Part shown: positions 43,998 to 52,922 of the stretch, piece after piece
Layout of the letters: every line of letters starts with the position of its first letter
Numbering within the stretch: position 1 is the first letter of the stretch
Assembly (NCBI RefSeq): GCF_022811725.1
Contig: NZ_CP094527.1
Coordinates: 3,596,001 to 3,660,000 of the forward strand
DNA length: 64,000 nt
Reading direction: 5' to 3'
Source of the DNA: Mucilaginibacter sp. SMC90
Lineage (GTDB): Bacteria; Bacteroidota; Bacteroidia; Sphingobacteriales; Sphingobacteriaceae
The notes under the pieces: model-generated
Told to the model about the DNA's origin: nothing
What the model saw: the letters and a program-made list of their open reading frames with translations, nothing else
The model's database searches: none
Position numbers and translations under genes: made by a program

Positions 43998-44234
43998 TTA
44001 GACCGCGATCTTGAGATTTTCCAGGTAGGGCAAAATAAATAACGTAGGTTTAAATGCACGGAAGTGGATGATCAGCTGGCTGCGGCAGTCGAAAAAGACC
44101 TCCACGTAAAAATTGTCTACATTATACAGTTTGATATCACAATGTTTGTTCGACCGGTCAGCCAGGTATGTGCCCGTTAAAACAGCTTCTGTTTTTTCGG
44201 TATAAGTCAATGCCTTAAAATCATCCGAGGTCAT
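43998..44234 (-). CDS. Hypothetical protein, 78 aa
   Basis: I do not recognise this 78-residue soluble protein (begins MTSDDFKALTYTEKTEAVL). It alternates short hydrophobic beta-like stretches (FYVEVFFDC, LIIHFRAF) and has no signal peptide. Similar small proteins are common as unknowns in Sphingobacteriaceae. It begins 12 bases past the outermost attachment-like repeat. Confidence 0.65.
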   Translation of the reverse strand: MTSDDFKALTYTEKTEAVLTGTYLADRSNKHCDIKLYNVDNFYVEVFFDCRSQLIIHFRAFKPTLFILPYLENLKIAV

Positions 44235-44291
44235 TATGGTAGTCTTGTTTTAGCCTGTTCATCAAAGCTTTACAAAGACTATGCCGTATTA

Positions 44292-44474
44292 TCAATTGGG
44301 CATTTTGCCGCACATAACCACCGGTCTGGGTTTGATCGTTTCGGCGCGGATATCGTTATTGCATTTGCCCAGCAGCATATAAATCACCACAAAGATCACA
44401 ATAGTGGACAGGCAGCCGCCGCCCAACTTTTTGGCGCCCCAGGTGGCAATGATGCCACGGAAAAAATTAATCAT
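44292..44474 (-). CDS. Small membrane protein, 60 aa
   Basis: The ATG at 44474 gives 60 residues (MINFFRGIIATWGAKKLGGG) with one strong membrane helix (LSTIVIFVVIYMLLGKC). Starts further upstream overlap the divergent lipocalin region and add unlikely sequence. Function unknown. Confidence 0.6.
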   Translation of the reverse strand: MINFFRGIIATWGAKKLGGGCLSTIVIFVVIYMLLGKCNNDIRAETIKPRPVVMCGKMPN

Positions 44475-44579
44475 CGTTCGGTTAGTTTTAATATGGTTTG
44501 ATAGGCTGTCAAGAACACCGCAGGTAAATAGTTCGGTTTGCGTATTAAACATTCCTGGCGCTTCAGCCGTTATTTCGGT

Positions 44580-45131
44580 ATGAAATTAAAAACCTGGGAG
44601 ATTGGCCTCGCTGCGGGCATCGCCGCGGCCACCGTTGCGGTATTCTTTAATTCGTGCGTAGCTATACCCAAAGGCGCTAATGCCGTGCAACCTTTCGATC
44701 AACAACGCTACCTCGGAACGTGGTACGAGATAGCGCGGATGGACTTTAAATTTGAAAAGAACCTGTCTGATGTGAGTGCGACCTATTCACTGAATCCTGA
44801 CGGTTCGATCCGAGTGGATAATAAAGGCTATAACTATGTCCAACAAAAATGGAAAGAAAGCATCGGTAAAGCGAAGCCGGTCAAAGATGCCGGGACAGGC
44901 CGCCTTAAGGTATCGTTCTTCGGGCCGTTCTATGCCGGTTATAATGTGATCGCTATTGACCCGGACTATCGCCATGCGCTGGTAGCCGGCAACAACCTGA
45001 ATTATTTATGGCTGCTATCGCGCGAAAAAGTGATACCGGCAGCGATTCAAACGGCTTACTTGAAACAGGCCAAGGCATTAGGCTACGATGTGTCCAAGCT
45101 GATTTGGACGAAGCATGAACATGGAAGATAA
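44580..45131 (+). CDS. blc: Outer-membrane lipocalin (Blc-like)
   Basis: The ATG at 44580 gives 183 residues with a lipoprotein signal peptide ending VAVFFNSCVA (Cys near residue 25). The mature protein has the lipocalin signature YLGTWYEIARMDFKFEKN, LKVSFFGPFYAGYNVIAIDPDYRHALV and LWLLSREKVI. Blc-type lipocalins bind lipids at the outer membrane and are induced in stationary phase or membrane stress. A DksA-like gene follows within 50 bases. Confidence 0.93.
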   Translation: MKLKTWEIGLAAGIAAATVAVFFNSCVAIPKGANAVQPFDQQRYLGTWYEIARMDFKFEKNLSDVSATYSLNPDGSIRVDNKGYNYVQQKWKESIGKAKPVKDAGTGRLKVSFFGPFYAGYNVIAIDPDYRHALVAGNNLNYLWLLSREKVIPAAIQTAYLKQAKALGYDVSKLIWTKHEHGR

Positions 45132-45179
45132 GGCGTTAATTTTTAGCAAACCATCTCCCTGTTTTATTGTTGAAAGCAC

Positions 45180-45566
45180 ATGCAAAACGAATACAACAAG
45201 ACCCGCTATAACGATAACGAGTTGCTGGAATTTAAGCAGCTAATAGAAGATAAGATCAGGATGGCCCGTGAAGAACTGAGCGAATTGACCGCAGCCTTAA
45301 GCTCATCGAATAGTAATGGCGATGATGCGGCCATTGCGGGTAAAACCCTGGAGGACGGTTCGGCGACCTATGAAAAGGAACAAACGAATCAATTAGCGGC
45401 CCGGCAGAAAAAATTCATCGAACAACTGGAAGCCGCGCTGGTCCGCATCCAAAATAAAACTTATGGTATTTGCAAGGTGACAGGAACACTGATTCCGGCA
45501 GAACGCCTGCGCGCCGTGCCGCATACGACCATGAGCATGGCCGCCAAATTAAAACAGGCGTCCTGA
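45180..45566 (+). CDS. DksA/TraR-family protein with incomplete zinc finger
   Basis: The 128-residue protein has a coiled-coil N-terminal half (LLEFKQLIEDKIRMAREELSELTAAL) and the DksA C-terminal region YGICKVTGTLIPAERLRAVPHTTMS. Only one of the four zinc Cys is left (C-x2-T in place of C-x2-C, and the second pair missing), a variant common in Bacteroidetes relatives. It may act on RNA polymerase in the stringent/stress response. A frameshifted DUF3253 gene follows. Confidence 0.85.
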   Translation: MQNEYNKTRYNDNELLEFKQLIEDKIRMAREELSELTAALSSSNSNGDDAAIAGKTLEDGSATYEKEQTNQLAARQKKFIEQLEAALVRIQNKTYGICKVTGTLIPAERLRAVPHTTMSMAAKLKQAS

Positions 45567-45579
45567 TTATTTTGACCTC

Positions 45580-45827
45580 ATGTCCGTTAAGCCTGATATC
45601 GCAAAAGCTATCCTTCAAAGCGCCGCAGAACGCGGCGCTTTGAAGACGACCTGCCCCTCCGAGGTCGCACGGGAGCTTTTTCCGTCGGACTGGCGCAGCC
45701 ACATGGGCGAAGTGCGCGGCGTAGCTTTTCAATTACAGAAAAAGGAAAGATCGTGATTACCCAAAAAGGAATGCCCGTTACCGGCGAACCGGTGAAAGGG
45801 CCATATTGTATTGGACTTAAACTATAA
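45580..45827 (+). pseudogene. DUF3253 protein, frameshifted
   Basis: The ATG at 45580 opens a frame (MSVKPDIAKAILQSAAERGA) that matches DUF3253 (KTTCPSEVARELFPSDWRSHM, VRGVAFQLQ) but stops at 45756. The rest of the family (GKIVITQKGMPV...KGPYCIGLKL) continues in the next frame to TAA at 45827. Adding one A to the A-run at about 45739-45743 restores one intact ~82-residue protein. Either a recent one-base deletion or a homopolymer sequencing error. Confidence 0.8.
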
Positions 45828-45877
45828 GTCTCTGTTTTTCCGGGATCGAATTCAGCGGTTTTGATAGGATTGTTCTG

Positions 45878-46512
45878 ATGAATAATTTAAAACAAATCCG
45901 GAGCCGGCCCGCTTATGACAGCATGCATCGCTATGAACAGATCAACCAATTCTTAAATGCCTCGGCGTTCTTTTATACGATCGCGATCGGCATGGACAGC
46001 GTTTACACCTATGTGAGCCCGAACTATGACCGGAACTTTAGTTTTGGCAAGGGTACCCTGCGCGGACAGCATTTTTCGGTTACGCTCCATCCGGAGGATG
46101 TCAGGATCTGTGAAGCCGTCGGCCCGCAATGTTTCCAGGACCCGGGCCGCCTGTTTCCGGTTACTTTGCGTAAACATGATGGCCTGGGCGGATTCGTGAC
46201 CACGCAGTGGGAAATGCAGGCAATGCTGGATGAGCAGGGTTTGCCCCAAGGTATTTCTGCATAGGTTACAATATCACCGAGTTTGTAGACACCAAGACGA
46301 AGCTGAACCTGGCCGAAACGCACCTGGACGAGATTAGCTTTATCCAGTCCCATAGTGTGCGTAAGCCGCTTGCCAATATCATGGGCCTTACCAAATTATT
46401 ACGCAGCGCGGAAAATGACGCCGAGCGTGAGCAGCTGATGAATATGCTGGCCTTGAGCGCCGATGAGTTCGACCAGATCATTCAGGAAATATCCGCAAAA
46501 AGCACCGCTTAA
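45878..46512 (+). pseudogene. PAS plus DHp-like protein, frameshifted
   Basis: The first frame (ATG 45878 to TAG 46264) encodes a PAS domain (FYTIAIGMDSVYTYVSPNYDR). The reading continues in another frame from about 46258 (CIGYNITEFVDTKTKLNLAE) through a DHp-type helix with the H-box SHSVRKPLANIMGLTKLL and stops at 46512. One missing T near 46254-46256 explains the break; repaired length is about 211 residues. No ATPase domain follows, so the intact protein would be a PAS-DHp module without kinase activity. Confidence 0.78.
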
Positions 46513-46542
46513 ACAATGCGGTTGTTAAACAGTTATGTAAGT

Positions 46543-46815
46543 ATGGAAAATTACCCGATCACGATCAGTGTCGATAAAGCAATGCATCATTTCGAGGTGG
46601 GCGAATATCCCCACCATAATGAGGAGCAGTGCAAGTATAAAGTATTTGAGAATGGCGTGTATGTCGCCAGCTTTGAGCCGGATGCGCAGGACTTTCTGCA
46701 TGTCTGCCAGAACCCCGGTGAGATTAATGAAGAAGTACTGCACTTACTGGCCGACCAAATTGAAGGGCACCACCCGCATGGCATCAATGATAACATTAGA
46801 AAATTAAAGCTATGA
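46543..46815 (+). CDS. Hypothetical protein, 90 aa
   Basis: From the ATG at 46543 the protein is 90 residues (MENYPITISVDKAMHHFEVG). It is soluble and His-rich (HHFEVGEYPHHNEE, EGHHPHG); such patterns might bind metal, but no family is recognised. Its stop overlaps the start of the Ku gene by four bases, so it is coupled to NHEJ function. Confidence 0.7.
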   Translation: MENYPITISVDKAMHHFEVGEYPHHNEEQCKYKVFENGVYVASFEPDAQDFLHVCQNPGEINEEVLHLLADQIEGHHPHGINDNIRKLKL

Positions 46816-47582
46816 GAAGTATCTGGACCGGTTCGATCGGCTTTGGCCTGGTGAGCATCCCCATTAAACTATTTTCGGCCGTGCAGGAAACCCGGCTTGA
46901 CCTGGACATGCTGGACAGCCGCGACCACGCGCATATCAAGTTCCAGCGGGTGAACGAGAACACGAAGAAAGAAGTTCCTTATGATAAGATCGTTAAGGGT
47001 TATAAATATGATGAGGACTATGTGATCATCGAGGATGCAGACTTCGAGGCCGCGGCGCCGGAGAAGAGTAAAGTGATCGAGATCGAAAGCTTCGTAGATG
47101 TAGCGTCGGTCAACCCGATGTATTATGAAACTTCGTATTATACAGAACCGGCGACCAAGAAAAATAAAGCGTATGCATTGCTGCTTGCCGCTTTGAAGAA
47201 ATCCGGTAAAGCAGGCCTGGCGCGCTTCGTACTGCGCAGCACGGAGAGTTTGTGTATCGTGCACCCGGTAGAAAATGATATCGTGGTCACCCGTATCCGT
47301 TTCGCCCAGCAGATCCGCAGCCAGGAAGACCTTAACCTGGATGAGGATATCAAAGTCAGCGATAAGGAACTAAAAATGGGCCTGGCGCTGATCGAACAGT
47401 ACGCCGAACCGCTGGACCTGTCCAAATATAAGGATGAGTACCATACGGAACTGATGAATATTATTGAGCAGAAAGCTAAAGGCAAACGCCCGACCATCAA
47501 GAAATTAAAACCGAAAGCGGCCAAGGGTGATGATCTGTACGATCAGCTGATGAGCAGTTTAAAAGTAAAAAAAGGCGCCTGA
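46812..47582 (+). CDS. ku: Non-homologous end-joining protein Ku
   Basis: The 256-residue protein begins MRSIWTGSIGFGLVSIPIKLFSAVQE, the hallmark start of bacterial Ku, and contains YDKIVKGYKYDEDYVIIEDADFEAA and CIVHPVENDIVVTRIRFAQQIRS. Ku homodimers bind double-strand DNA ends and recruit LigD. No LigD gene is in the window. The upstream 90-residue gene and a downstream frameshifted gene are coupled to it. Confidence 0.96.
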   Translation: MRSIWTGSIGFGLVSIPIKLFSAVQETRLDLDMLDSRDHAHIKFQRVNENTKKEVPYDKIVKGYKYDEDYVIIEDADFEAAAPEKSKVIEIESFVDVASVNPMYYETSYYTEPATKKNKAYALLLAALKKSGKAGLARFVLRSTESLCIVHPVENDIVVTRIRFAQQIRSQEDLNLDEDIKVSDKELKMGLALIEQYAEPLDLSKYKDEYHTELMNIIEQKAKGKRPTIKKLKPKAAKGDDLYDQLMSSLKVKKGA

Positions 47583-47919
47583 TGATCAATCCTGTACAAA
47601 CGACGATCCCGCAGCCGGATGGTAGCGACCGTTATGTGATCATTGAGCCGGTCCTGGAAAAGAATGGCGATCAGGGCCTGCGGTCAACCGGTGTGTTCAA
47701 GATAATAAAGACGCTTTTGGCGACGAAACGCATTTATTTACCGAGCCGGTAGAAAGCGAGGAACATGCTGCACTGCCGGACGAACAAAACCCGGACTACC
47801 TCGGGAAATTTGTCTTTAAGCAGGGTGAATTGCAGCATTTTGAAGGCGATGTCCTTAGCCATGCCGAGCAAGCCTGGTTAGCGGTTTTTATCGATAGCTA
47901 CCAGGAGCCGAATATTTAA
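47582..47919 (+). pseudogene. Conserved hypothetical protein, frameshifted
   Basis: The ATG at 47582 overlaps the ku stop (TGATG). The first frame (MINPVQTTIPQPDGSDRYVI) stops at 47752, while a second frame continues from about 47701 (DNKDAFGDETHLFTEPVESE) to TAA at 47919. One missing A near 47698-47701 would join them into a ~112-residue protein. No named family; acidic, probably soluble. This is the third homopolymer-type break within about 2 kb. Confidence 0.65.
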
Positions 47920-47937
47920 TCAATCATAAAAGCACTT

Positions 47938-48711
47938 ATGCCTGAAATACCCGATCTGAATATATTTTGTACCAACCTCGCTGAGAGGCTGGTCGGTAAA
48001 AAGCTAAAAGATATCCGTATCCTCATTGACCGGAGGCTGAAACTGCCGGAAGCGGACTTCAAAACAGCGCTGGAAGCACACAAGCTGGTAGCGATTAACC
48101 GGGTCGGTAAGCAATTGTATTTCGAGTTTGCGAATAAGCATGTCTTAAGTCTGCAATTGATGCTCTACGGGTCGATGCATTGGTACGAGGATAAAAACGA
48201 CAACAAGTTCACGATAGCAGAACTGCAGTTTTCAGACGGTACCGGCCTGGCCATTACCGACTGGCAAAAGGCGGTGATATTATCCCTTGACCCGGAAGTT
48301 TCCAAAGTACCTGACGCGCTGCATTTGCCTGTCGGCTACCTCGTAAAGGCGTTAAAAGGGAAGAACAAACCCATCAAAACCGTACTGCAGGAGGGAAAGG
48401 TCGTGCAGGGCATTGGTAACGCTTATGTGGACGAGATCCTTTATGCAGCGAATTTATCGCCATTCTCCATTGCTGCTAAAATACCGGAAAAGAAGATCGG
48501 CGTCCTGACCAAAGCAATTGAAGAAGTACTGGTAGAAGCGGAAGCCCATATCCGCAAGAACTTCCCCGATACCATTACCGAAAAGGAACGGGATTTTCTC
48601 AAGGTGCATCTGCCTAAGCATAAGGTCACACCCAAGGGCGAGCCTATCATTGTTGCCGAGATCGCCAGCCGGAAAACGTATTATACGGAAGGTCAGGAGT
48701 TGTTCGAATAG
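47938..48711 (+). CDS. Fpg/Nei-family DNA glycosylase, zinc-less
   Basis: The 257-residue protein starts MPEIPDLNIFCTNLAERLVG with the catalytic Pro and Glu immediately after Met. The helix-two-turn-helix region has KGKNKPIKTVLQEGKVVQGIGNAYVDEILY. The usual C-terminal CxxC zinc finger is absent; instead the tail reads SRKTYYTEGQELFE, resembling the zinc-less finger of NEIL1-type enzymes. It would excise oxidised bases. It lies 19 bases after the ku-associated gene and has a paralogue at 52.1 kb. Confidence 0.88.
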   Translation: MPEIPDLNIFCTNLAERLVGKKLKDIRILIDRRLKLPEADFKTALEAHKLVAINRVGKQLYFEFANKHVLSLQLMLYGSMHWYEDKNDNKFTIAELQFSDGTGLAITDWQKAVILSLDPEVSKVPDALHLPVGYLVKALKGKNKPIKTVLQEGKVVQGIGNAYVDEILYAANLSPFSIAAKIPEKKIGVLTKAIEEVLVEAEAHIRKNFPDTITEKERDFLKVHLPKHKVTPKGEPIIVAEIASRKTYYTEGQELFE

Positions 48712-48720
48712 GTGCGATCC

Positions 48721-49509
48721 TTATGCCCACCACTTTAACGGGAATTCGATCTTGTTCACGGAGCCAACGACGAGGTTGGGCCGGTAGCCATACTTGATCA
48801 GTTCTTCCTCGTCCGCAATCCCGGAAAGGACGAGTATCGTTTTGAACCCCATATAGATCCCCCCAATGATATCCGTTTCCATGGTGTCGCCGATAACGGT
48901 GACCTGTTCCGGCCGCAGGTCCATATAAGCTGCGGCCGAGCGCATCATCACCGGGCTGGGCTTACCGATCACGAATGGTTCGCGTCCCGTAGCTTCTTCG
49001 ATCATCGCGGCCGTAGCGGCAATCCCCAGGTTGTTCCAGCCTTCGCGCCGTGGTGAAGGGTCGCGGTTGGTAGCGATGAACCGCGCCCCGGCCAGGATCA
49101 TATCGACCGCCTGGTGAACCTTATCGAGACTGAATTCCAGGCCCTCACCCAGGACGACCAGGTCCGGTTTTTTGTCGACCATACGGATGCCGGCGTTTTT
49201 GATACTCTTCAATAAGCCCCCTTCGCCCAGCACATGGACGCTGCAGTCCGGGTAATGTTCGGTCAGAAAAGTAGCCGTTGCCATGGCGCTGGTATAGAGA
49301 TGTTTTTCGGTGACCTTTATGCCCAAATTCGCGAGTTTTTCAACGGCATCAGCGCGACTCTTGGAACTATTGTTGGACAAGAAGGTGAATGGTATCTTAT
49401 CTTTCAGCAGCCGTTTTATAAAAACATCCGCGCCCTTGATGAGTTCTTCACCGGCGTAGATCACGCCATCCATATCGATCATTAAGCCATGCTTTGTTTG
49501 AATTCCCAT
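48721..49509 (-). CDS. HAD-IIA phosphatase (NagD/4-nitrophenylphosphatase-like)
   Basis: The 262-residue protein has LMIDMDGVIYAGEELIKGA (nucleophile Asp), FTFLSNNSSKSR as motif II, GKPSPVMMRSAAAYMD with the motif III Lys, and VIGDTMETDIIGG. This order, with the cap domain between motifs II and III, defines the HAD-IIA group. Substrates are small phosphates such as sugar or nucleotide monophosphates. It is convergent with the upstream Fpg-like gene and lies 29 bases downstream of the uvrA2 stop. Confidence 0.88.
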   Translation of the reverse strand: MGIQTKHGLMIDMDGVIYAGEELIKGADVFIKRLLKDKIPFTFLSNNSSKSRADAVEKLANLGIKVTEKHLYTSAMATATFLTEHYPDCSVHVLGEGGLLKSIKNAGIRMVDKKPDLVVLGEGLEFSLDKVHQAVDMILAGARFIATNRDPSPRREGWNNLGIAATAAMIEEATGREPFVIGKPSPVMMRSAAAYMDLRPEQVTVIGDTMETDIIGGIYMGFKTILVLSGIADEEELIKYGYRPNLVVGSVNKIEFPLKWWA

Positions 49510-49538
49510 GTTGTTACTACAATGTCAGCCCCGGATTG

Positions 49539-52049
49539 TTAGTTCAGGTGTTTGGCCAGGTAGGGCGCGGTCCGGCTGGAGCTGTGCCGGGCAATGGCCG
49601 GAGGTGTCCCGGAGGCGACGATTATGCCCCCGTCTTCACCCGCGCCCGGCCCGATATCGATCAGCCAGTCGCTGGCTGCGATAACGCTCATATCATGCTC
49701 CACTAGGATCACGGTGTTGCCGGCATCTACCAGGCGGTTCAGTTGCAGCATCAGCCGTTCGACATCCGAGGGATGCAGGCCAGTGGTGGGTTCGTCCAGG
49801 ATATAAAGAGTTTGCCCGTGCTGTGCGCGCTGCAGTTCAGTGGCCAACTTGATGCGCTGCGCCTCGCCGCCGGAAAGTTCGGTCGCCGGCTGACCTAAGC
49901 GCAGATAGCCGAGTCCTACTTCGCGGACGACCTCCAGCGCGCGGCTGATGGCAGGTTCTTCATCAAAGAAATTGGCCGCCTCGTCTACGGTCAGTCCTAA
50001 CACTTCAGCGATATTTTTTTCCTTATAAGCCACGGCCAGGGTTTGGGGATTATAACGGGTACCGCCGCAGGTCGGGCAGGGCGTGTAAACACTGGGCAGA
50101 AACAGCAGTTCGACCATCACAAAACCTTCTCCTTCGCAATGCGGGCAGCGGCCTTTGGCCACGTTAAAAGAAAAGCGGCCGGCATCATACTTTTTAGTTT
50201 TGGCCATGGGTGTTGCCGCGAAGAGTTTGCGCACATGGTCGAACAGTCCGGTGTAGGTGGCCAAGTTGGAACGCGGTGTGCGGCCGATGGGCTTTTGGTC
50301 GACTACGACCAGCCGTTTTAGTTGATCCACACCCGCGGTAATGCGTCCCCCAAGCGTTTGGACTTCGGTTTGTTCGAGCGGGTCCGCATCAGTTTCATCG
50401 GTGATATCCACCTGCACGCCTAAATGTTCGGCGACCAGTTCCACCAGCACCTGGCTGACCAGGCTGCTTTTACCGGAACCGGATACGCCGGTCACGCTGG
50501 TCAGCACACCAAGGGGAAATTCTGCATTTAACTGGTTGAGGTTATTGCGGGTGACGCCTTCCAGCTTTAACCAGCCTTTGGGTTCCCGTGGATCGTTAGC
50601 TGGTTTGGCTGCCTCTCCGTAGATATAATGCCGGGTCAGCGAAGCTTCCACCTTTTTTAAACCTTCGGGCAAACCGCTATACAGGATGTGGCCGCCTTTT
50701 TCACCGGCTGCGGGGCCGACATCGACAATCCAGTCGGCATGGCGGATGACATCGATCTCGTGTTCGACGACGAACAGTGAATTGCCGGACGCCTTTAACT
50801 TATCCAGCGCCCGGAGCAAAGCCTCCGTATCGGCCGGGTGCAGACCCGCTGAAGGTTCATCCAACACATAAACCACACCGAATAGATTAGAGCGCACTTG
50901 GGTGGCCAGTCTTAACCGCTGCAGCTCACCCGGCGATAAGGTCGGCGTGCTACGCTCTATGGTCAGGTAACCCAGACCGAGGTCCAGCATGACCTGCAGC
51001 CGCGCCAGGAAATCCTCGGCGATACGTTTGGCGACGATCACTTTTTCCGGATTTTTTGCTTCCAGCTTTTTCAGTGCCGGTGCATCCCCCTTGGCATAGC
51101 GCTGGAAGATCGTAGCCAGCTTGTTCAGCGCCAGGCCGGACAGCTCGGCAATATCATAACCGGCAAATTTAATGCTCAGTGATTCCTGCTTCAGCCTTTT
51201 GCCCTGGCACAAAGGGCATTCGCTGCTCAGCATGTAATGGCTTACCCTTTTTTTCATCAGCGCGCTTTGCGAATTAGCAAACGTATGGCGAACATAGCGG
51301 CGGGCACCGGTAAAGGTGCCCATGTAATCCGGCTGACGCTTGTTTTTGATGAACCGCTGGATTTCTTCATGATTGTACCCTGAATAGACCGGTACGACCG
51401 GCTGCTCTTCGGTGAACAGGATCCAGTTGCGGTCTTTATGGGGAATATCCTTCCAGGGAATATCGATGTCGTATCCCAGAGTCGTCAGAATGTCGCGCTG
51501 GTTCTGCCCCTGCCAGGCCGAGGGCCAGGCGGCAATAGCCTTTTCCCGGATGGTCAAATTGTCATCCGGCACCATGGTTTGTTCCGTGATCTCATAAACC
51601 CTTCCTAGCCCGTGGCACTCCGGACAGGCACCTTCAGGTGTATTGGGTGAAAAGGATTCTGCGTAAATAATTTCCTGACCTGCGGGGTAATCGCCCGCGC
51701 GGGAGTATAACATGCGGAGCAGGTTCGATAAGGTGGTGACACTACCGACCGAGGAACGGGTGCTGGCCGAACCGCGCTGCTGCTGCAAAGCCACGGCAGG
51801 CGGCAATCCCTCAATCTCATCCACTTCGGGGATAGCCATCTGGTTGAACAGGCGGCGGGCATAGGGAGACACTGATTCGAGGTAGCGGCGCTGCGCTTCG
51901 GCGTATAAGGTGCCGAATGCCAGGGAGGATTTGCCCGAGCCGGAGATACCGGTAAACACGACGAGCGCATCCCGCGGAATTTCCAGGCTGACGTTTTTGA
52001 GGTTATGTTCCCGAGCACCTTTAACTTTTACAAACCCTTTAAATTCCAT
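49539..52049 (-). CDS. uvrA2: Class II UvrA-like excinuclease ATPase
   Basis: The 836-residue protein has two ABC ATPase halves: Walker [27 protein letters not shown] and [16 protein letters not shown], with signature motifs [12 protein letters not shown] and [12 protein letters not shown], and zinc Cys pairs ([19 protein letters not shown]). It is about 100 residues shorter than UvrA1, consistent with loss of the UvrB-binding domain, a feature of class II UvrA proteins linked to DNA-damage or drug tolerance. It is divergent from the second Fpg-like gene (88 bases). Confidence 0.92.
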   Translation of the reverse strand: MEFKGFVKVKGAREHNLKNVSLEIPRDALVVFTGISGSGKSSLAFGTLYAEAQRRYLESVSPYARRLFNQMAIPEVDEIEGLPPAVALQQQRGSASTRSSVGSVTTLSNLLRMLYSRAGDYPAGQEIIYAESFSPNTPEGACPECHGLGRVYEITEQTMVPDDNLTIREKAIAAWPSAWQGQNQRDILTTLGYDIDIPWKDIPHKDRNWILFTEEQPVVPVYSGYNHEEIQRFIKNKRQPDYMGTFTGARRYVRHTFANSQSALMKKRVSHYMLSSECPLCQGKRLKQESLSIKFAGYDIAELSGLALNKLATIFQRYAKGDAPALKKLEAKNPEKVIVAKRIAEDFLARLQVMLDLGLGYLTIERSTPTLSPGELQRLRLATQVRSNLFGVVYVLDEPSAGLHPADTEALLRALDKLKASGNSLFVVEHEIDVIRHADWIVDVGPAAGEKGGHILYSGLPEGLKKVEASLTRHYIYGEAAKPANDPREPKGWLKLEGVTRNNLNQLNAEFPLGVLTSVTGVSGSGKSSLVSQVLVELVAEHLGVQVDITDETDADPLEQTEVQTLGGRITAGVDQLKRLVVVDQKPIGRTPRSNLATYTGLFDHVRKLFAATPMAKTKKYDAGRFSFNVAKGRCPHCEGEGFVMVELLFLPSVYTPCPTCGGTRYNPQTLAVAYKEKNIAEVLGLTVDEAANFFDEEPAISRALEVVREVGLGYLRLGQPATELSGGEAQRIKLATELQRAQHGQTLYILDEPTTGLHPSDVERLMLQLNRLVDAGNTVILVEHDMSVIAASDWLIDIGPGAGEDGGIIVASGTPPAIARHSSSRTAPYLAKHLN

Positions 52050-52137
52050 GCCTTTGCTAACAGGTGCCCGGCGCCATTGTTTTTATGTTTTCCGGCAACA
52101 GTTTAGCTGCTTAGCTGTTGACCTTAAAAAGACCATC

Positions 52138-52911
52138 ATGGCTGAACTACCCGACCTGACCGTATTCGCGCAGATCCTGACCAGGAGATTTAAAGGTAAA
52201 GTGCTGGCACATGTAGAGTTGACCGTGGCTAAAAAACTCAATGTTACCGTAGCGGAACTTAAGTCAGCGCTGGAAGGTCGCGAGCTTTCCGGTGTTTCCC
52301 GTGAGGGCAAGACCCTGCAGTTTCATTTTTCGGGCGGCCAGGTCTTAGGTCTGCACCTGATGCTCCGGGGCGAAGTGATCAGTTTGGACAGTGACGAAGT
52401 ACCTCGCTTTCAGATCATGGCCTTTCATTTCAAGGGTGGCGGAGGCTTTGCGGTCGTTGACCTGCAAAAAGCAGCCACACCGACTTTGCAGCCCAAACCG
52501 GCGGAAACACCGGATGCCCTGCAATTGGAAAAGGACACTTTTATCAATTTATTAGCAAAAAAACGCTCGGTCATTAAAACCCTGCTGATGGACCCAAAAG
52601 TGATGCGCGGGATCGGCAATTCTTATGCCGACGAAATTCTTTACCATGCGCATATTTCGCCGTTTAGTATTGCCAATGCCATTCCGGACAAAGCCGCGCT
52701 CCGGCTTTTTAAAAGTATCCGGGTGGTATTAGAAAAGGCGATTGCGGATATTGCTGAAGCGAATGGTGATGAACTTACCGGCGAACTGCACGATTTTATG
52801 GCTATCCATAACCCGGCGATAAAAAAGACGGCGAGGGGAGAAGAGATTTTAAAAGATAAGATCGGCGGACGGACGACTTACTATACCAAGGTGCAGGAAC
52901 TATTTGTCTGA
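52138..52911 (+). CDS. Fpg/Nei-family DNA glycosylase, zinc-less (second copy)
   Basis: From the ATG at 52138 the protein is 257 residues ([20 protein letters not shown]), with Pro and Glu two and one residues removed from Met as in MutM (M-A-E-L-P). The Pro is not immediately after Met, so the N-terminal nucleophile differs from the first copy. The helix-two-turn-helix [35 protein letters not shown] is clear; the C-terminus [12 protein letters not shown] again lacks a zinc finger. It is a paralogue of 47938-48711 of the same length. Confidence 0.85.
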   Translation: MAELPDLTVFAQILTRRFKGKVLAHVELTVAKKLNVTVAELKSALEGRELSGVSREGKTLQFHFSGGQVLGLHLMLRGEVISLDSDEVPRFQIMAFHFKGGGGFAVVDLQKAATPTLQPKPAETPDALQLEKDTFINLLAKKRSVIKTLLMDPKVMRGIGNSYADEILYHAHISPFSIANAIPDKAALRLFKSIRVVLEKAIADIAEANGDELTGELHDFMAIHNPAIKKTARGEEILKDKIGGRTTYYTKVQELFV

Positions 52912-52922
52912 AGCGCTAAGCT

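Noticed and set aside
46812..47582. Complete NHEJ operon
   Set aside because: Only Ku is present; no LigD ligase/polymerase gene appears in the 64 kb.
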